Source: VXYL01 sp965243175
Lineage (GTDB): Bacteria; Pseudomonadota; Gammaproteobacteria; Pseudomonadales; Azotimanducaceae
Assembly: GCA_965243175.1 (NCBI GenBank)
Contig: OZ251532.1
Coordinates: 1,612,001 to 1,676,000 of the forward strand
Direction of reading: 5' to 3'
DNA: 64,000 nt
How positions within the stretch are numbered: position 1 is the first letter of the stretch; the number at the start of each line of letters is the position of its first letter. This document shows positions 1 to 8,045 of the stretch, piece by piece. A program made the translations under genes and the position numbers. Below the pieces are notes generated by a model. That model worked only from the letters and a program-made list of their open reading frames with translations. It did no database searches and was not told the origin of the DNA.

Positions 1-825
1 ATGGTCTTCCGCTCGCGTGCGCAGCGTCCGGTAGTAGATGTTCTCGAACGTGTAGTCGCTCGTCGAGGGCGCTTCGGCAACGAAACGGGCGGTGCTGAGC
101 ACCAGATCGTTCGGCGCGAAGACGACTCCGTCCACGAAGTCCGCGTCGCTTTCGTAGCTGTCTTCTATCGCTTGGAAGAACGCGGCCGGATCGTCGAAGC
201 GGACGTGCCGCACATGCACGAACGGCAGCACCGGCATCGTCCGCACGCGCAGCCGCGTCGCGTAGCCGAGCGTGCCGTAGCTGTTGGTCATGCCGGCGAA
301 GAGGTCGCCGTGTTGGTCGTCGCCCGAACCGTTGGGCGAGCAAGTCACGATGCGTCCGTCCGGCAGTGCCACGTCCATTTCCAGCACGGTGTCGTGGACC
401 AGTCCGTAGCGAAAGGACGTCGCCTCGATGCCGACGCCAGCCACCGCGCCGCCCACGGTGATCGACTTGAGCTGCGGCACCACCCGGGGCGCGATGCCGT
501 GCGGCAAAGTCGCTTCGAGCAGCGCATCGTAGGGAATCATGCCTTCGACATCCGCCCAGCCTTCCTCGGCGTTGATCTCCAGCACGTTGACGAGCGCAGC
601 GGCTGGCAGACCCTGCCGAGTTGCGGACCGGTCGCGGAAGAGATTGGAGAGCGGCTTGTCCAGCCGCCGCACGCCGGACGCATTGGCGCAAGCGCGTGCC
701 AGCGCGTCCGCGAAAGCCCTCGCCCGACGTTCGTGCGCCGAATCCGCGGACTGCGTGGAGTCTGCGGACTGCGTACAGTCCGCGGACGATGTCGAGCGTT
801 GGCTCTGCTCGAGTTCTTGCGTCAT
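1..825 (-). CDS. FAD-linked oxidase, FAD_binding_4 type (3' end outside window)
   Basis: Reading leftward from ATG at 825, this frame stays open to the window edge (275 codons), so the C-terminal part is missing. After a variable N-terminus it shows the FAD_binding_4 (PCMH-like) pattern: PQLKSITVGGAVAGVGIE around residues 130-150, then FRYGLVHDTV and the strand ALPDGRIVTC, followed by GTLGYATRLRVRTMP. This is the family of DIMINUTO/DHCR24-like reductases and of TmsA/BfaA, which reduces the 10-methylene fatty acyl intermediate in mycobacterial-type 10-methylstearate synthesis. The start overlaps the stop of the upstream cyclopropane-synthase-type gene as ATGA, so the two are almost certainly co-translated. 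That pairing is what suggests a fatty-acid rather than sterol substrate. The family call is firm; the substrate is inferred. Confidence 0.82.
   Translation of the reverse strand, partial: MTQELEQSQRSTSSADCTQSADSTQSADSAHERRARAFADALARACANASGVRRLDKPLSNLFRDRSATRQGLPAAALVNVLEINAEEGWADVEGMIPYDALLEATLPHGIAPRVVPQLKSITVGGAVAGVGIEATSFRYGLVHDTVLEMDVALPDGRIVTCSPNGSGDDQHGDLFAGMTNSYGTLGYATRLRVRTMPVLPFVHVRHVRFDDPAAFFQAIEDSYESDADFVDGVVFAPNDLVLSTARFVAEAPSTSDYTFENIYYRTLRTRAEDH
743..787. repeat. 18-bp tandem repeat inside the FAD oxidase N-terminus
   Basis: Two and a half copies of an 18-bp unit (743-760, 761-778, 779-787; tccgcggactgcgtggag and close variants) encode a repeated Ser-Ala-Asp-x-Thr-Gln stretch just after the start of the oxidase. 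It lies before the conserved FAD domain, so length variation would probably be tolerated. Confidence 0.8.
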
Positions 826-2084
826 CCCGCTGCTCGGCCAGCCACGGCGAGCGGCCGTTCAGACGAATACAGATGTTCGCGGGTCATCGGATAGTTTTCC
901 GTATTCACCGCGCCCTTGCTGAAGACGATCTGAAACAGGTTCGTCTGGCTGTTCGACGCCCGGAACATTTCCGCGCAGCCGATCAGATAGGTTCGCCAAA
1001 TTCGTAGAAAGCGCTCGTCGAAGCGTTGCGGATCCATGGCGCGGATCGCCTCCCAATTGGCGTCGAACTTTTCCGTCCAGGCATCGAGGGTGAGCGCGTA
1101 GTGCCGGCGCAGGTTTTCCACGTCCAGGATCTCCAGCCCTTCGGACTCCATCGCGTCCAACGCCTTGGAAAGGCTCGGGATCCAGCCGCCGGGGAAGATG
1201 TACTTGCGAATGAAGAAGTCGGTTTCCCGATCCCCGACATGGCCGATGAAATGAATGATGCCGAGGCCCCCCGGCTTGAGCGCCTTGGCGTGCGCCTGGA
1301 TCACTTCGCGCAGCTGGTGCCGTCCGGCGTGTTCCATCACGCCGATGGAGACCACCTTGTCGTACTCGCCGAAGCCCTGCCGCACGTCGGCTTCGTGCAT
1401 GGCCAGCTGATCCTGCAGGCCCTTGTCCGCGATCTTCGCCTTCACCCAGTCCGCCTGTTCTGTGGTGGTGTTCACGCCGGTCACGTGGACGCCGTGGTTT
1501 TCCGCGGCGTAGAACATGAAGCCGCCGAAGCCGCAGCCCATGTCGATGACGCGCTCGCCCGGCTGCAACCGCACCTTGCGGGCGACGTGCTCCATCTTCG
1601 CCACCTGCGCTTCCAGGACGGTCTGCCCCGGCTCGGCGTAGTAGGCGCAGGTGTACATCAGATACGGATCGTCGAGCATCTTGGAGTAGAACTCCGCGCC
1701 CAGCCCGTAGTGGAAGCGGGCGTTCTCCTTCGGCATGGCGCCGGCGCGGTTGTTGAAGCGCAGCCCGTGCCAGCGGTTGCGAATGCCGACCAGCAGGCCG
1801 GAGGATTCGTCGAAGCCGGCGTCGAAGCCCACGGCCATGAGCTCGCGCAGATCGCCGCCGATGTCGATCTCGCCGTCGAAGTAGGACTCCAGGAAGCCGA
1901 CGTGGCCGAATACGAACGTGCGCCACGCCGCCTTCGCCGTCTTGAAGCGCACCGTCGCCTTGGCGTCGCCCTCGCCACCGGCGACTTCCGAGCCGTCCGG
2001 CAGCACCGCCTTGAACGGCAACGCCGTCGACGCGCCGATGCCAGCCACGACGCGCCTAGCCAACGCGCTCGCCAAACCCTTCAT
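822..2084 (-). CDS. Cyclopropane-fatty-acyl-phospholipid synthase family methyltransferase
   Basis: S-adenosylmethionine-dependent methyltransferase acting on unsaturated acyl chains of phospholipids. Visible features are the SAM loop VIDMGCGFGGFMFYAAE, the family signature YTCAYY before it, the post-I motif VTGVNTTTEQ, GVMEHAG, and the C-terminal WRTYLIGCAEMFR stretch. Length (420 aa from ATG 2084) is normal. The frame is open further upstream to ATG 2138 or TTG 2144, but neither has a visible ribosome-binding site and the homology begins near residue 1 of the 2084 start. The stop overlaps the start of the FAD oxidase by ATGA. In actinobacteria an equivalent pair (TmsB/TmsA, also BfaB/BfaA) makes 10-methyl-branched fatty acids; in the absence of the reductase such enzymes are usually called cyclopropane synthases. 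The product (cyclopropane versus methyl branch) cannot be decided from sequence alone. Confidence 0.88.
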   Translation of the reverse strand: MKGLASALARRVVAGIGASTALPFKAVLPDGSEVAGGEGDAKATVRFKTAKAAWRTFVFGHVGFLESYFDGEIDIGGDLRELMAVGFDAGFDESSGLLVGIRNRWHGLRFNNRAGAMPKENARFHYGLGAEFYSKMLDDPYLMYTCAYYAEPGQTVLEAQVAKMEHVARKVRLQPGERVIDMGCGFGGFMFYAAENHGVHVTGVNTTTEQADWVKAKIADKGLQDQLAMHEADVRQGFGEYDKVVSIGVMEHAGRHQLREVIQAHAKALKPGGLGIIHFIGHVGDRETDFFIRKYIFPGGWIPSLSKALDAMESEGLEILDVENLRRHYALTLDAWTEKFDANWEAIRAMDPQRFDERFLRIWRTYLIGCAEMFRASNSQTNLFQIVFSKGAVNTENYPMTREHLYSSERPLAVAGRAAG

Positions 2085-2168
2085 GATGCGGGGGACTATG
2101 CAGTTGCGAAGCGCGAAGTGTGGCGCAATCCCCGCCATCGTCAAGTGGCGGCGACGGGGTGGCGCCTG

Positions 2169-2933
2169 CTACGAACCTTCAAGTTGCGCCCGGAGGCGCG
2201 CCAACTCGCGCTCCGCGGCGTCCGCCCTGTCCCTCTCGGCGGCCGCCCGGCGCTCTGCGGCGTCGGCTCTGTCTTCGGCCTCGTCGTACGTCCTCAGGTC
2301 CTCGCCCGTCGCCGGATCGCGGAAGCGCAGTTCCCCGTCGCGGACATGCAGGTCGAGGCCCAGCACGACGCTGTGCAGCCGCCCGGTGGCATCTGCCGCA
2401 ATCGGCTCGTAGCGCCCTTCCCGCAGCTCGTGGCCGGCCAGTGGCTTGGGCAGCTCGAACCCTTCCGGGTCGAACAGCCAGTACTCGCGCACCCCCAGGT
2501 ACTGGTAGGTGTACAGCTTCCGACCGACATCGTCTCCGGAGTTGCTCTCCGAGATCATCTCGATCACCAGCTCCGGCAGCGGGTTCTCCCACAGCCTGTA
2601 GTTCCGCCTGCCCTTCCGCCGCGGCGCCTTCAGCGCCACGAACAGGTCCGGCCCAATCGTCGCGCCCCGGTCGCCCCGCCGGTAGTGCATGGCCATGTCG
2701 GAACCCACCGTCGCGGTCGGCAGCCAGCGGCTCAGCGCGTTGTACCAGAACGTGGTCTGGCGCAGATGTTCGTCGATTTGCCCCATGCTGTCCCCAATGA
2801 GATAGCCGTCTTCGTCGCGGGACACCGGCGGCACGGGCACGTAGCGGTACAGGCCGTCGTCGACCTGCACGGTGGGACGGGGCGGGCGGCGAATCGGCTC
2901 GCCGTTGACTGCGGATTGGCGCTGCGTCTTCAT
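2169..2933 (-). CDS. Uma2 family (DUF820) putative restriction-fold nuclease
   Basis: 254 aa from ATG 2933. The core matches the Uma2/DUF820 PD-(D/E)xK fold: GPDLFVALK (Asp) near residue 120 and LPELVIEMISESN (Glu) near 150, then KLYTYQYLGVREYWLFDPE typical of the family. The last 40 residues are charged heptads (DRADAAERRAAAERDRAD), a coiled coil often appended to cyanobacterial and proteobacterial Uma2 proteins. The family is widespread and multicopy; a nuclease function is predicted from fold only. It is transcribed leftward toward the lipid-modification pair with a 24-85 bp gap depending on which start that pair uses. Confidence 0.85.
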   Translation of the reverse strand: MKTQRQSAVNGEPIRRPPRPTVQVDDGLYRYVPVPPVSRDEDGYLIGDSMGQIDEHLRQTTFWYNALSRWLPTATVGSDMAMHYRRGDRGATIGPDLFVALKAPRRKGRRNYRLWENPLPELVIEMISESNSGDDVGRKLYTYQYLGVREYWLFDPEGFELPKPLAGHELREGRYEPIAADATGRLHSVVLGLDLHVRDGELRFRDPATGEDLRTYDEAEDRADAAERRAAAERDRADAAERELARLRAQLEGS

Positions 2934-3109
2934 GCTCGAACCGTACCACGGCAGCCATGCCTGGCGGTGTTCGCTGTTGTGGAGGACACAGCTTGGCAGG
3001 GCGGAAACGGCCGCCGCTATGGACAATCGACCCGTTGGCTTGTGCGAGATCGCCGCTTCGTTCTGCTGGAGATCGCCCTAATTCGGCGCTGACGACCAGG
3101 TGGCAGCCG

Positions 3110-3877
3110 CTAGCCGAAGCGCGTCACGTTGTCCATCGCCGCGGCTGCGTGGAACATCGGCGGCGCGGGCAGGCTGTTGAAGGCCACGCGGATGTTCTCC
3201 GCCCAGCTTCGGCGCAGCCCGGCCAGATAGTCGTCGTCTTCGTCGAGCACCGCATGGACGCCGGACGAGAAGGTGTCCGCCCGGTAGACGAGGCACTCCA
3301 CCGGCGGCCCCACCGTGGCGTTGCTGCGCATGGTGGAATCCATGGAGACCAGCGCGCACTTGAGCGCCCGGTCCAGCGGCGTGTCGTGGTCGATGATGCG
3401 GTCCAGGATCGGCTTGCCGTACTTCACTTCGCCGATCTGCAGGAACGGCGTGGACTCGGAGGAGCGCACGAAGTTGCCCTCCGGGTAGATGAGCTCGATG
3501 CGCGGCGCCTCGCCGCGGATCTGGCCGCCGAGGATGAACGTCGCCTCCGGCACGAACTCCTCCTCGCGCCGCGTCGTCCGATGCTTCTCCTGCTCCTCGG
3601 TGCTGATGCGCCCCACGTATTCCGCGGCCGCCTGCATGTCCTCCACGGTCGTCAAGCTGCGCCTCGCGCCGTGCCTGATGTCCCGCTCGACCGCCGCCAC
3701 CACCGCCTGCGTGGTCGCCAGATTGCCAGCGGAAAGCAAGGCCAGCGACCGTTCCCCGTCGCCGCCGAAGCGGTGCATCTTGCTGTGCGTGCTGATCTGG
3801 TCCGCGCCCGCGTTGGTGCGCGAATCCGACGCGAAGACCAGCCCCGCATCCACCGCGATGGCCAAGCAGTACGTCAT
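3110..3877 (-). CDS. Anbu: proteasome/HslV-like hydrolase
   Basis: 255 aa. The N-terminus MTYCLAIAVDAGLVFASDSR places Thr at position 1 once Met is removed, with Asp18 (FASDSR) and Lys33 (SKMHRF) at the spacing of the Thr1/Asp17/Lys33 catalytic set of proteasome-fold Ntn hydrolases. The family is Anbu (ancestral beta subunit, bacterial proteasome homologue). Anbu genes usually sit with a transglutaminase-like gene, an alpha-E (DUF403) gene and a circularly permuted ATP-grasp gene; none of these is here. Instead it follows a lipoprotein gene by 20 bp in the same direction, which suggests an operon of two. Cellular substrate unknown. Confidence 0.9.
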   Translation of the reverse strand: MTYCLAIAVDAGLVFASDSRTNAGADQISTHSKMHRFGGDGERSLALLSAGNLATTQAVVAAVERDIRHGARRSLTTVEDMQAAAEYVGRISTEEQEKHRTTRREEEFVPEATFILGGQIRGEAPRIELIYPEGNFVRSSESTPFLQIGEVKYGKPILDRIIDHDTPLDRALKCALVSMDSTMRSNATVGPPVECLVYRADTFSSGVHAVLDEDDDYLAGLRRSWAENIRVAFNSLPAPPMFHAAAAMDNVTRFG

Positions 3878-3897
3878 GGTGCCTCCCTCTGCTTTCT

Positions 3898-4422
3898 CTA
3901 CCGGCGCCGGAAGAAGCGCACTGCGCGCACGTCTTCCGCGGCGGTGTCCACGCGCACGGCAACGCGCAGACGATTATGCGCTTCGGACAGCGTGAACCGT
4001 TCCATCCCTTTCACCTCGCCGCGCCTCGAGCGCACGACCAGCGCGCCTTCCTCCCAGCCGGCCCGCACCTGCCAGAAGTCGCGTTCGCGCAGACCCCAGG
4101 AGACGTCGCGGTAGATGGCGTCGTCGTAGCGGATGCCGAAGGAATCGGCGCTCTGTTCGATGCGCAGCCGCTTCGCCGAAAGCACCGGGAAGTCCTGCAC
4201 CACGAATGCGGCGGAGGCCGCGGCGTCGGTCTGTCTGCCGCGCACCACGTCGCGGTCTTCGCGCAAGCGGATGGCCTCCAAGTCCAGCGGCGCGTCGCTG
4301 GTCGTTTCGTCCAACACCCACTCTCCGCTCAGGTCGAACCCCGGCGGCACGCGGACATCGAGCGGCGCACACCCGACCAGCGCCAGCACCGTGATCATGG
4401 CCGTGTTGCGTGCGAAACCCAT
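3898..4422 (-). CDS. Predicted lipoprotein of unknown function, upstream of Anbu
   Basis: 174 aa from ATG 4422: a short signal segment (MGFARNTAMITVLALVGC) ends in the lipobox LVGC, so the mature protein would be anchored through that Cys. The rest is a soluble, beta-rich sequence (GEWVLDETTSDAPLDLE; SADSFGIRYDD; FWQVRAGWEEGALVVRS) resembling small lipoproteins that bear a lipocalin-like barrel, but I do not recognise a named family. An open frame extends upstream to 4467 but would bury the signal peptide. Being 20 bp upstream of the cytoplasmic Anbu gene and co-directional, it is probably cotranscribed. Confidence 0.75.
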   Translation of the reverse strand: MGFARNTAMITVLALVGCAPLDVRVPPGFDLSGEWVLDETTSDAPLDLEAIRLREDRDVVRGRQTDAAASAAFVVQDFPVLSAKRLRIEQSADSFGIRYDDAIYRDVSWGLRERDFWQVRAGWEEGALVVRSRRGEVKGMERFTLSEAHNRLRVAVRVDTAAEDVRAVRFFRRR

Positions 4423-4537
4423 CAGCCGATCCTGCGTACCGCTTCCAAGAAGACTTGCGCCGTGCAAGGCAGGCGCCGTTGGCGCACAATCCTAGCGCAC
4501 CCACGCCGATGCGCGACGGCCACGAGGGAGACCGCCA

Positions 4538-5683
4538 ATGCACTACGACGTCATTTCCGCCGACTGCCACATCGACCTGCCTTGGCTGCCGGAGGACCTG
4601 TTCACCAGCCAAGCGCGAGCCGATGTCGCCGACCGAATGCCCTACGTGGCGGAAACCGAGAAGGGGCGCTTCTGGGTCAGCCGCAACGGCGCCCAGTTCG
4701 GCCTGCAGAACGGCATGGGGTCGGCCGGTCGGCGCTACGTGCCAGGGCAGATCCACCGCTCGGATCGCATGGCCGAGCAGGGCCTCTACCGCGACGGCGC
4801 CAACGGCATTCGCCGCCTCACGGAACCGGACTTGCGGATCAAGGATCAGGACCTGGACGGCGTGCAGGCCGAAGTGCTGTACGGAATTCTCGGCGCCGCG
4901 ATGCGCCTCGGCGACGATGCGGCCGCGGCCGAGATGATGCGCATCTACAACGCTTGGCTGGCGGATTTCTGCGCCGTTCATCCGCAGCGCTTCGCCGGCC
5001 TCGCCAACATCCCTAGCCACGACGTGGACGCGGCGGTGGCGGAAGTGGAGCGGGTTGCCGAACGCGGCGCGCTGCGCGGCATCGAGGTGGCCAATACCCA
5101 CGACATGGCACCGCTGTTCGATCCGAGCTGGACGCCGCTCTGGGCCGCCGCGGAAGCCGCCGGGCTGCCGCTGCACTACCACACCATCGGCCCGCGCATG
5201 GACTACGACTTCGAGGCGCTGGCGCCGTTGCAGCGGCGCCAGGCCTTCGCCGTCCACATCACCAGCTTCCAGCTGGCGATGTCCAAGATCATCATGGAGA
5301 TCATCTACGGCGGCGTCCTCGAAGCCCATCCGGGGCTGAAAGTCGTCATCGGCGAGAGCGGCATCGGCTGGATTCCGTACGTTCTGGAACACATGGACTT
5401 GGAGTGGGAGGACCAGTTCAAGGACTTGACGCTGACGATGAAGCCTTCGGACTACTGGCGCCGCCAGTGCTACGCCACCTACCAGAGCGACCCCATCGGC
5501 ATCCGCCTGCTCGACATTCTCGGCGAAGACAACGTGATGTGGGGCAGCGACTTTCCGCACCCGGACGGCGTCTGGCCGGATTCGCAGTCGTTCATCGAGC
5601 GGGAACTGGGCGGCGTGGCGGAGACCACGCGGCAGAAGATCGTGTGCGGCAACGCGGCGCGGTTGTACGGTTTCGAGATCTGA
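4538..5683 (+). CDS. Amidohydrolase 2 family metal-dependent hydrolase or decarboxylase
   Basis: 381 aa, start ATG preceded by GAGGGAGACC at good spacing. TIM-barrel amidohydrolase of the ACMSD/amidohydrolase_2 group: the N-terminal ADCHID provides the first metal ligands (Asp9 and His11 region), LPLHYHTIG a middle His, and MWGSDFPHPDG the C-terminal Asp. The segment HITSFQLAMSKIIMEIIYGGVLEAHPGLKVV is typical of the family, with IGESGIGWIPYVLE following. Members decarboxylate or hydrolyse aromatic or carboxylated intermediates. The substrate is not deducible; the neighbouring MaoC genes suggest catabolism. The gene is monocistronic and converges on the MaoC pair across a strong hairpin. Confidence 0.9.
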   Translation: MHYDVISADCHIDLPWLPEDLFTSQARADVADRMPYVAETEKGRFWVSRNGAQFGLQNGMGSAGRRYVPGQIHRSDRMAEQGLYRDGANGIRRLTEPDLRIKDQDLDGVQAEVLYGILGAAMRLGDDAAAAEMMRIYNAWLADFCAVHPQRFAGLANIPSHDVDAAVAEVERVAERGALRGIEVANTHDMAPLFDPSWTPLWAAAEAAGLPLHYHTIGPRMDYDFEALAPLQRRQAFAVHITSFQLAMSKIIMEIIYGGVLEAHPGLKVVIGESGIGWIPYVLEHMDLEWEDQFKDLTLTMKPSDYWRRQCYATYQSDPIGIRLLDILGEDNVMWGSDFPHPDGVWPDSQSFIERELGGVAETTRQKIVCGNAARLYGFEI

Positions 5684-5710
5684 GAGTCAGCCCTCGATTG
5701 ATAAAGAGGG

Positions 5711-5740
5711 AAGTCCGCGCCGTTGCAACGACGCGGACTT
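5711..5740. terminator. Hairpin between convergent genes (bidirectional terminator candidate)
   Basis: A 30-base inverted repeat, aagtccgcg at 5711-5719 and cgcggactt at 5732-5740, with most of the inner bases (cgttgcaacg) also self-complementary. The stem has about 13 pairs with one mismatch. There is no long U tract, so strength is uncertain, but the position between two convergent stops is right. Confidence 0.65.
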
Positions 5741-5798
5741 CAACGTGATTGCGGAGCGCTCCGAAGGTGGTGCGCTCCCCGGCGAATGCGAGTGACCG

Positions 5799-6206
5799 CT
5801 AGTCCACCCGCGCCTTCGCGTCGCCCTTCAACACCACGACGCCGTCCTGGTTCACCGTGGAGATCTCCAGTTCCACGATGCCGTCCGCCACCGCGGTCAC
5901 CTTGGCGGTGGCGTCCAAGGTGTCGCCGGGGAAGACCTGGCTGGTGAAGCGGACGCCGTACTCGGTGAGGCGGCCGTCGCCGACGTAGTTGGTGAGCATC
6001 TTGCCGGTCATGCCCATGGTGAGCATGCCGTGGGCGAAGACGCTCGGATAGCCGGCGACGTCCTTGGTGAAGATTTCGTCCGTGTGGACCGGGTTGTAGT
6101 CCCCGGAGGCGCCGGCGTACATCACGATCTGCGTGCGCTTGAGGTCTTCGACCAGGCGCTCGGTGTGGCTGTCGCCGACGTTCAACTCGCTTGCGTTCAG
6201 TGCCAT
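5799..6206 (-). CDS. MaoC-like (R)-hydratase, short subunit
   Basis: 135 aa single hot-dog fold. The hydratase-2 signature is visible at YAGASGDYNPVHTDEIF (Asp-x-x-Pro-x-His), followed by AHGMLTMG. ATG 6206 is preceded on its strand by GGGGGAACGAA. The gene starts 10 bp after the stop of the partner MaoC gene, so the two form an operon. Paired small MaoC proteins act as heterodimers in which only one subunit carries the catalytic Asp/His (as in HadB with HadA of mycobacteria); here this protein carries it. Likely reaction: hydration of a trans-2-enoyl-CoA or dehydration of a 3-hydroxyacyl thioester. Substrate unknown. Confidence 0.88.
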   Translation of the reverse strand: MALNASELNVGDSHTERLVEDLKRTQIVMYAGASGDYNPVHTDEIFTKDVAGYPSVFAHGMLTMGMTGKMLTNYVGDGRLTEYGVRFTSQVFPGDTLDATAKVTAVADGIVELEISTVNQDGVVVLKGDAKARVD

Positions 6207-6216
6207 TTCGTTCCCC

Positions 6217-6720
6217 CTACGACTGGTCCACCGGGCGTTCGGTGCGGACGCCGACGCCGATGGCGGTGATGACGAGTTCGCCGCTCTGGTCGCGGTACTC
6301 GGTGATGGACTCGCTGAACACCAGCTTGCCGGAGCGCCGCCCCTGCTTCTCCCACGTCTTGCCGGGCTTGCCGGTGGCCGTGAGCACGTCGCCCGGCTTG
6401 ATGTGGCGGTGGTAGATGAAGCGCTGCTCGGCGTGCAGGCCGCCACCGCCTCCGCCGCCTCCCCCGCCGCCTTCGCGGGGCTTGGCGCCGCTGGGCTTGC
6501 CGCCGGAGCCGAACCAGCCGTCGCCGTCGACCTTCGGGCGCAGGCTGTAGTCGGGATCGAACTGCGCGCTCGCCTGGGCGAAGGTGGGCGGCGCGATGAT
6601 GCTGCCCGGTTCGGTGCCCTGGGCGTGTTCCGCGTCGTGGTAAATGGGATTGTCGTCGCCGACGGAGCGGGCGAACATCATGATGTGGCTCGCTTCCACG
6701 GGAAATTTGTCTACCGCCAT
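6217..6720 (-). CDS. MaoC_dehydrat_N family protein, partner hydratase subunit
   Basis: 167 aa with a strong ribosome-binding site (AGGAGAGGAACAAGG before ATG 6720). The N-terminal part has VEASHIMMFARSVGDDNP-IYHD and IAPPTFAQ, the FAS1-dehydratase / MaoC N-terminal pattern; the second half has HRHIKPGDVLTATGK. Between them lies an uninterrupted run of 11 glycines (residues 84-94), unusual for the family and encoded by a GGN-rich tract. This subunit would pair with the downstream catalytic MaoC protein. The position suggests an acyl-CoA hydratase heterodimer. Confidence 0.86.
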   Translation of the reverse strand: MAVDKFPVEASHIMMFARSVGDDNPIYHDAEHAQGTEPGSIIAPPTFAQASAQFDPDYSLRPKVDGDGWFGSGGKPSGAKPREGGGGGGGGGGGLHAEQRFIYHRHIKPGDVLTATGKPGKTWEKQGRRSGKLVFSESITEYRDQSGELVITAIGVGVRTERPVDQS

Positions 6721-6890
6721 CCTTGTTCCTCTCCTCCTCTTGGGCTTGCTTGGTTCGCGTCGAACCGCGAACGCCTAACTTAGCAGAGATTGGCCGCCTG
6801 TGGCCGCTTTCGATTCGCGGCATCGGCGGCCTCCGCGCTGTGGCAGAATCGCCGTTCGGCCCCCGCAGCGACCCCGGAGCGACGTTCACC

Positions 6891-8045
6891 TTGAAGCTGC
6901 CGACGCTGCACAGCAAGTTGCCGGATGTCGGCACGACGATCTTCACGGTGATGACCAGGCTGGCCGCCGAACAGGGTGCGCTCGACCTCTCGCAGGGCTA
7001 CCCGGACTTCGACGGCCCGCGCGAACTTCTGGCGCTGGCGGGTCGGCACGCCGCCGAAGGCCGCAACCAGTATCCGCCGATGGCTGGCATCGAGCCGCTC
7101 CGCGAGGGAATCGCGGCGAAAGTGGCAGCGCTGTACGGGCTCGCGCCGGACCCGGCCACGGAGATCACCGTCACCTCGGGCGCCACCGAAGCGCTGTTCT
7201 GCGCCATCACCGCGGTCATCCGGCCAGGCGACGAGGCCATCGTCTTCGACCCTTGCTACGACTCCTACGAACCGGCCGTGACGCTCGCCGGAGGCGTGTG
7301 CCGCCACATCCCGACCGTGGCGCCGGACTTCCGCGTCGACTGGGATCGCGTGTGCGACGCGGTGGGGCCGAAGACGCGGCTGATCATGGTGAACACGCCG
7401 CACAACCCCACCGGCGCAGTCTGGGACGAGAGCGACATCGCCGGCTTGCGCCGCGTCGTGGCGGATCGCGACATCTTCCTGGTGGCTGACGAGGTCTACG
7501 AGCACATCCTCTTCGACGGGCGGCGGCACGTCAGCCTGATGCGCTATCCGGATCTGTTCGCGCGCAGCTTCGCGGTGTCGTCCTTCGGCAAGACCTACCA
7601 CGTCACCGGCTGGAAGATCGCCTACTGCGTTGCGCCGGCCGCGCTCACCGCCGAGTTTCGCCGCGTCCACCAGTTCGTCACCTTCACCACCGCGAGCCCG
7701 CTGCAGTACGCGCTCGCGGACTTCCTGAACGACCATCCGAACCACCACGACGAACTGGCGGCGTTCTACCAGGCGAAGCGCGACCTCTTCTGCGACCGCC
7801 TGCGCGAGTCCCGCCTGCGCCTCGCGCCGTCGCCCGGCACGTTCTTCCAGCTGGTGGACTACAGCGCCATCAGCAACGAGGCGGACGTCGACCTGGCGCG
7901 GCGCTTGACGGTGGAGGAGAAGGTCGCGTCCATTCCGGTCTCCGTGTTCTACAAGGCGCCGCCGAAGCAGAGCTATCTGCGCTTCTGCTTCGCCAAGGAA
8001 GACGCCACCTTGGAACGCGCCGCGGAAATCCTCTCGCGCCTGTGA
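6891..8045 (+). CDS. PLP-dependent aminotransferase, YbdL (methionine aminotransferase) type
   Basis: 384 aa from TTG 6891. The start of E. coli YbdL (SKLPQLGTTIFTQM) aligns with SKLPDVGTTIFTVM near residue 9, which is why the longer open frame back to 6723 is not used; GGAGCG lies ten bases upstream of this TTG. The fold type I core is clear: LSQGYPDFDGP, VTSGATEALFCAI, NTPHNPTG, DEVYEH, and the Schiff-base lysine K234 in SSFGKTYHVTGWK. Members transaminate methionine, aromatic amino acids or kynurenine with 2-oxo acids. It is divergent from the MaoC pair and overlaps the following cytochrome gene by GTGA. Confidence 0.9.
   Translation: MKLPTLHSKLPDVGTTIFTVMTRLAAEQGALDLSQGYPDFDGPRELLALAGRHAAEGRNQYPPMAGIEPLREGIAAKVAALYGLAPDPATEITVTSGATEALFCAITAVIRPGDEAIVFDPCYDSYEPAVTLAGGVCRHIPTVAPDFRVDWDRVCDAVGPKTRLIMVNTPHNPTGAVWDESDIAGLRRVVADRDIFLVADEVYEHILFDGRRHVSLMRYPDLFARSFAVSSFGKTYHVTGWKIAYCVAPAALTAEFRRVHQFVTFTTASPLQYALADFLNDHPNHHDELAAFYQAKRDLFCDRLRESRLRLAPSPGTFFQLVDYSAISNEADVDLARRLTVEEKVASIPVSVFYKAPPKQSYLRFCFAKEDATLERAAEILSRL

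Noticed and set aside
1026..3092. Open frame of 688 codons on the plus strand across the methyltransferase and Uma2 genes
   Set aside because: It is antisense to two genes with clear family motifs and shows no recognisable domain.
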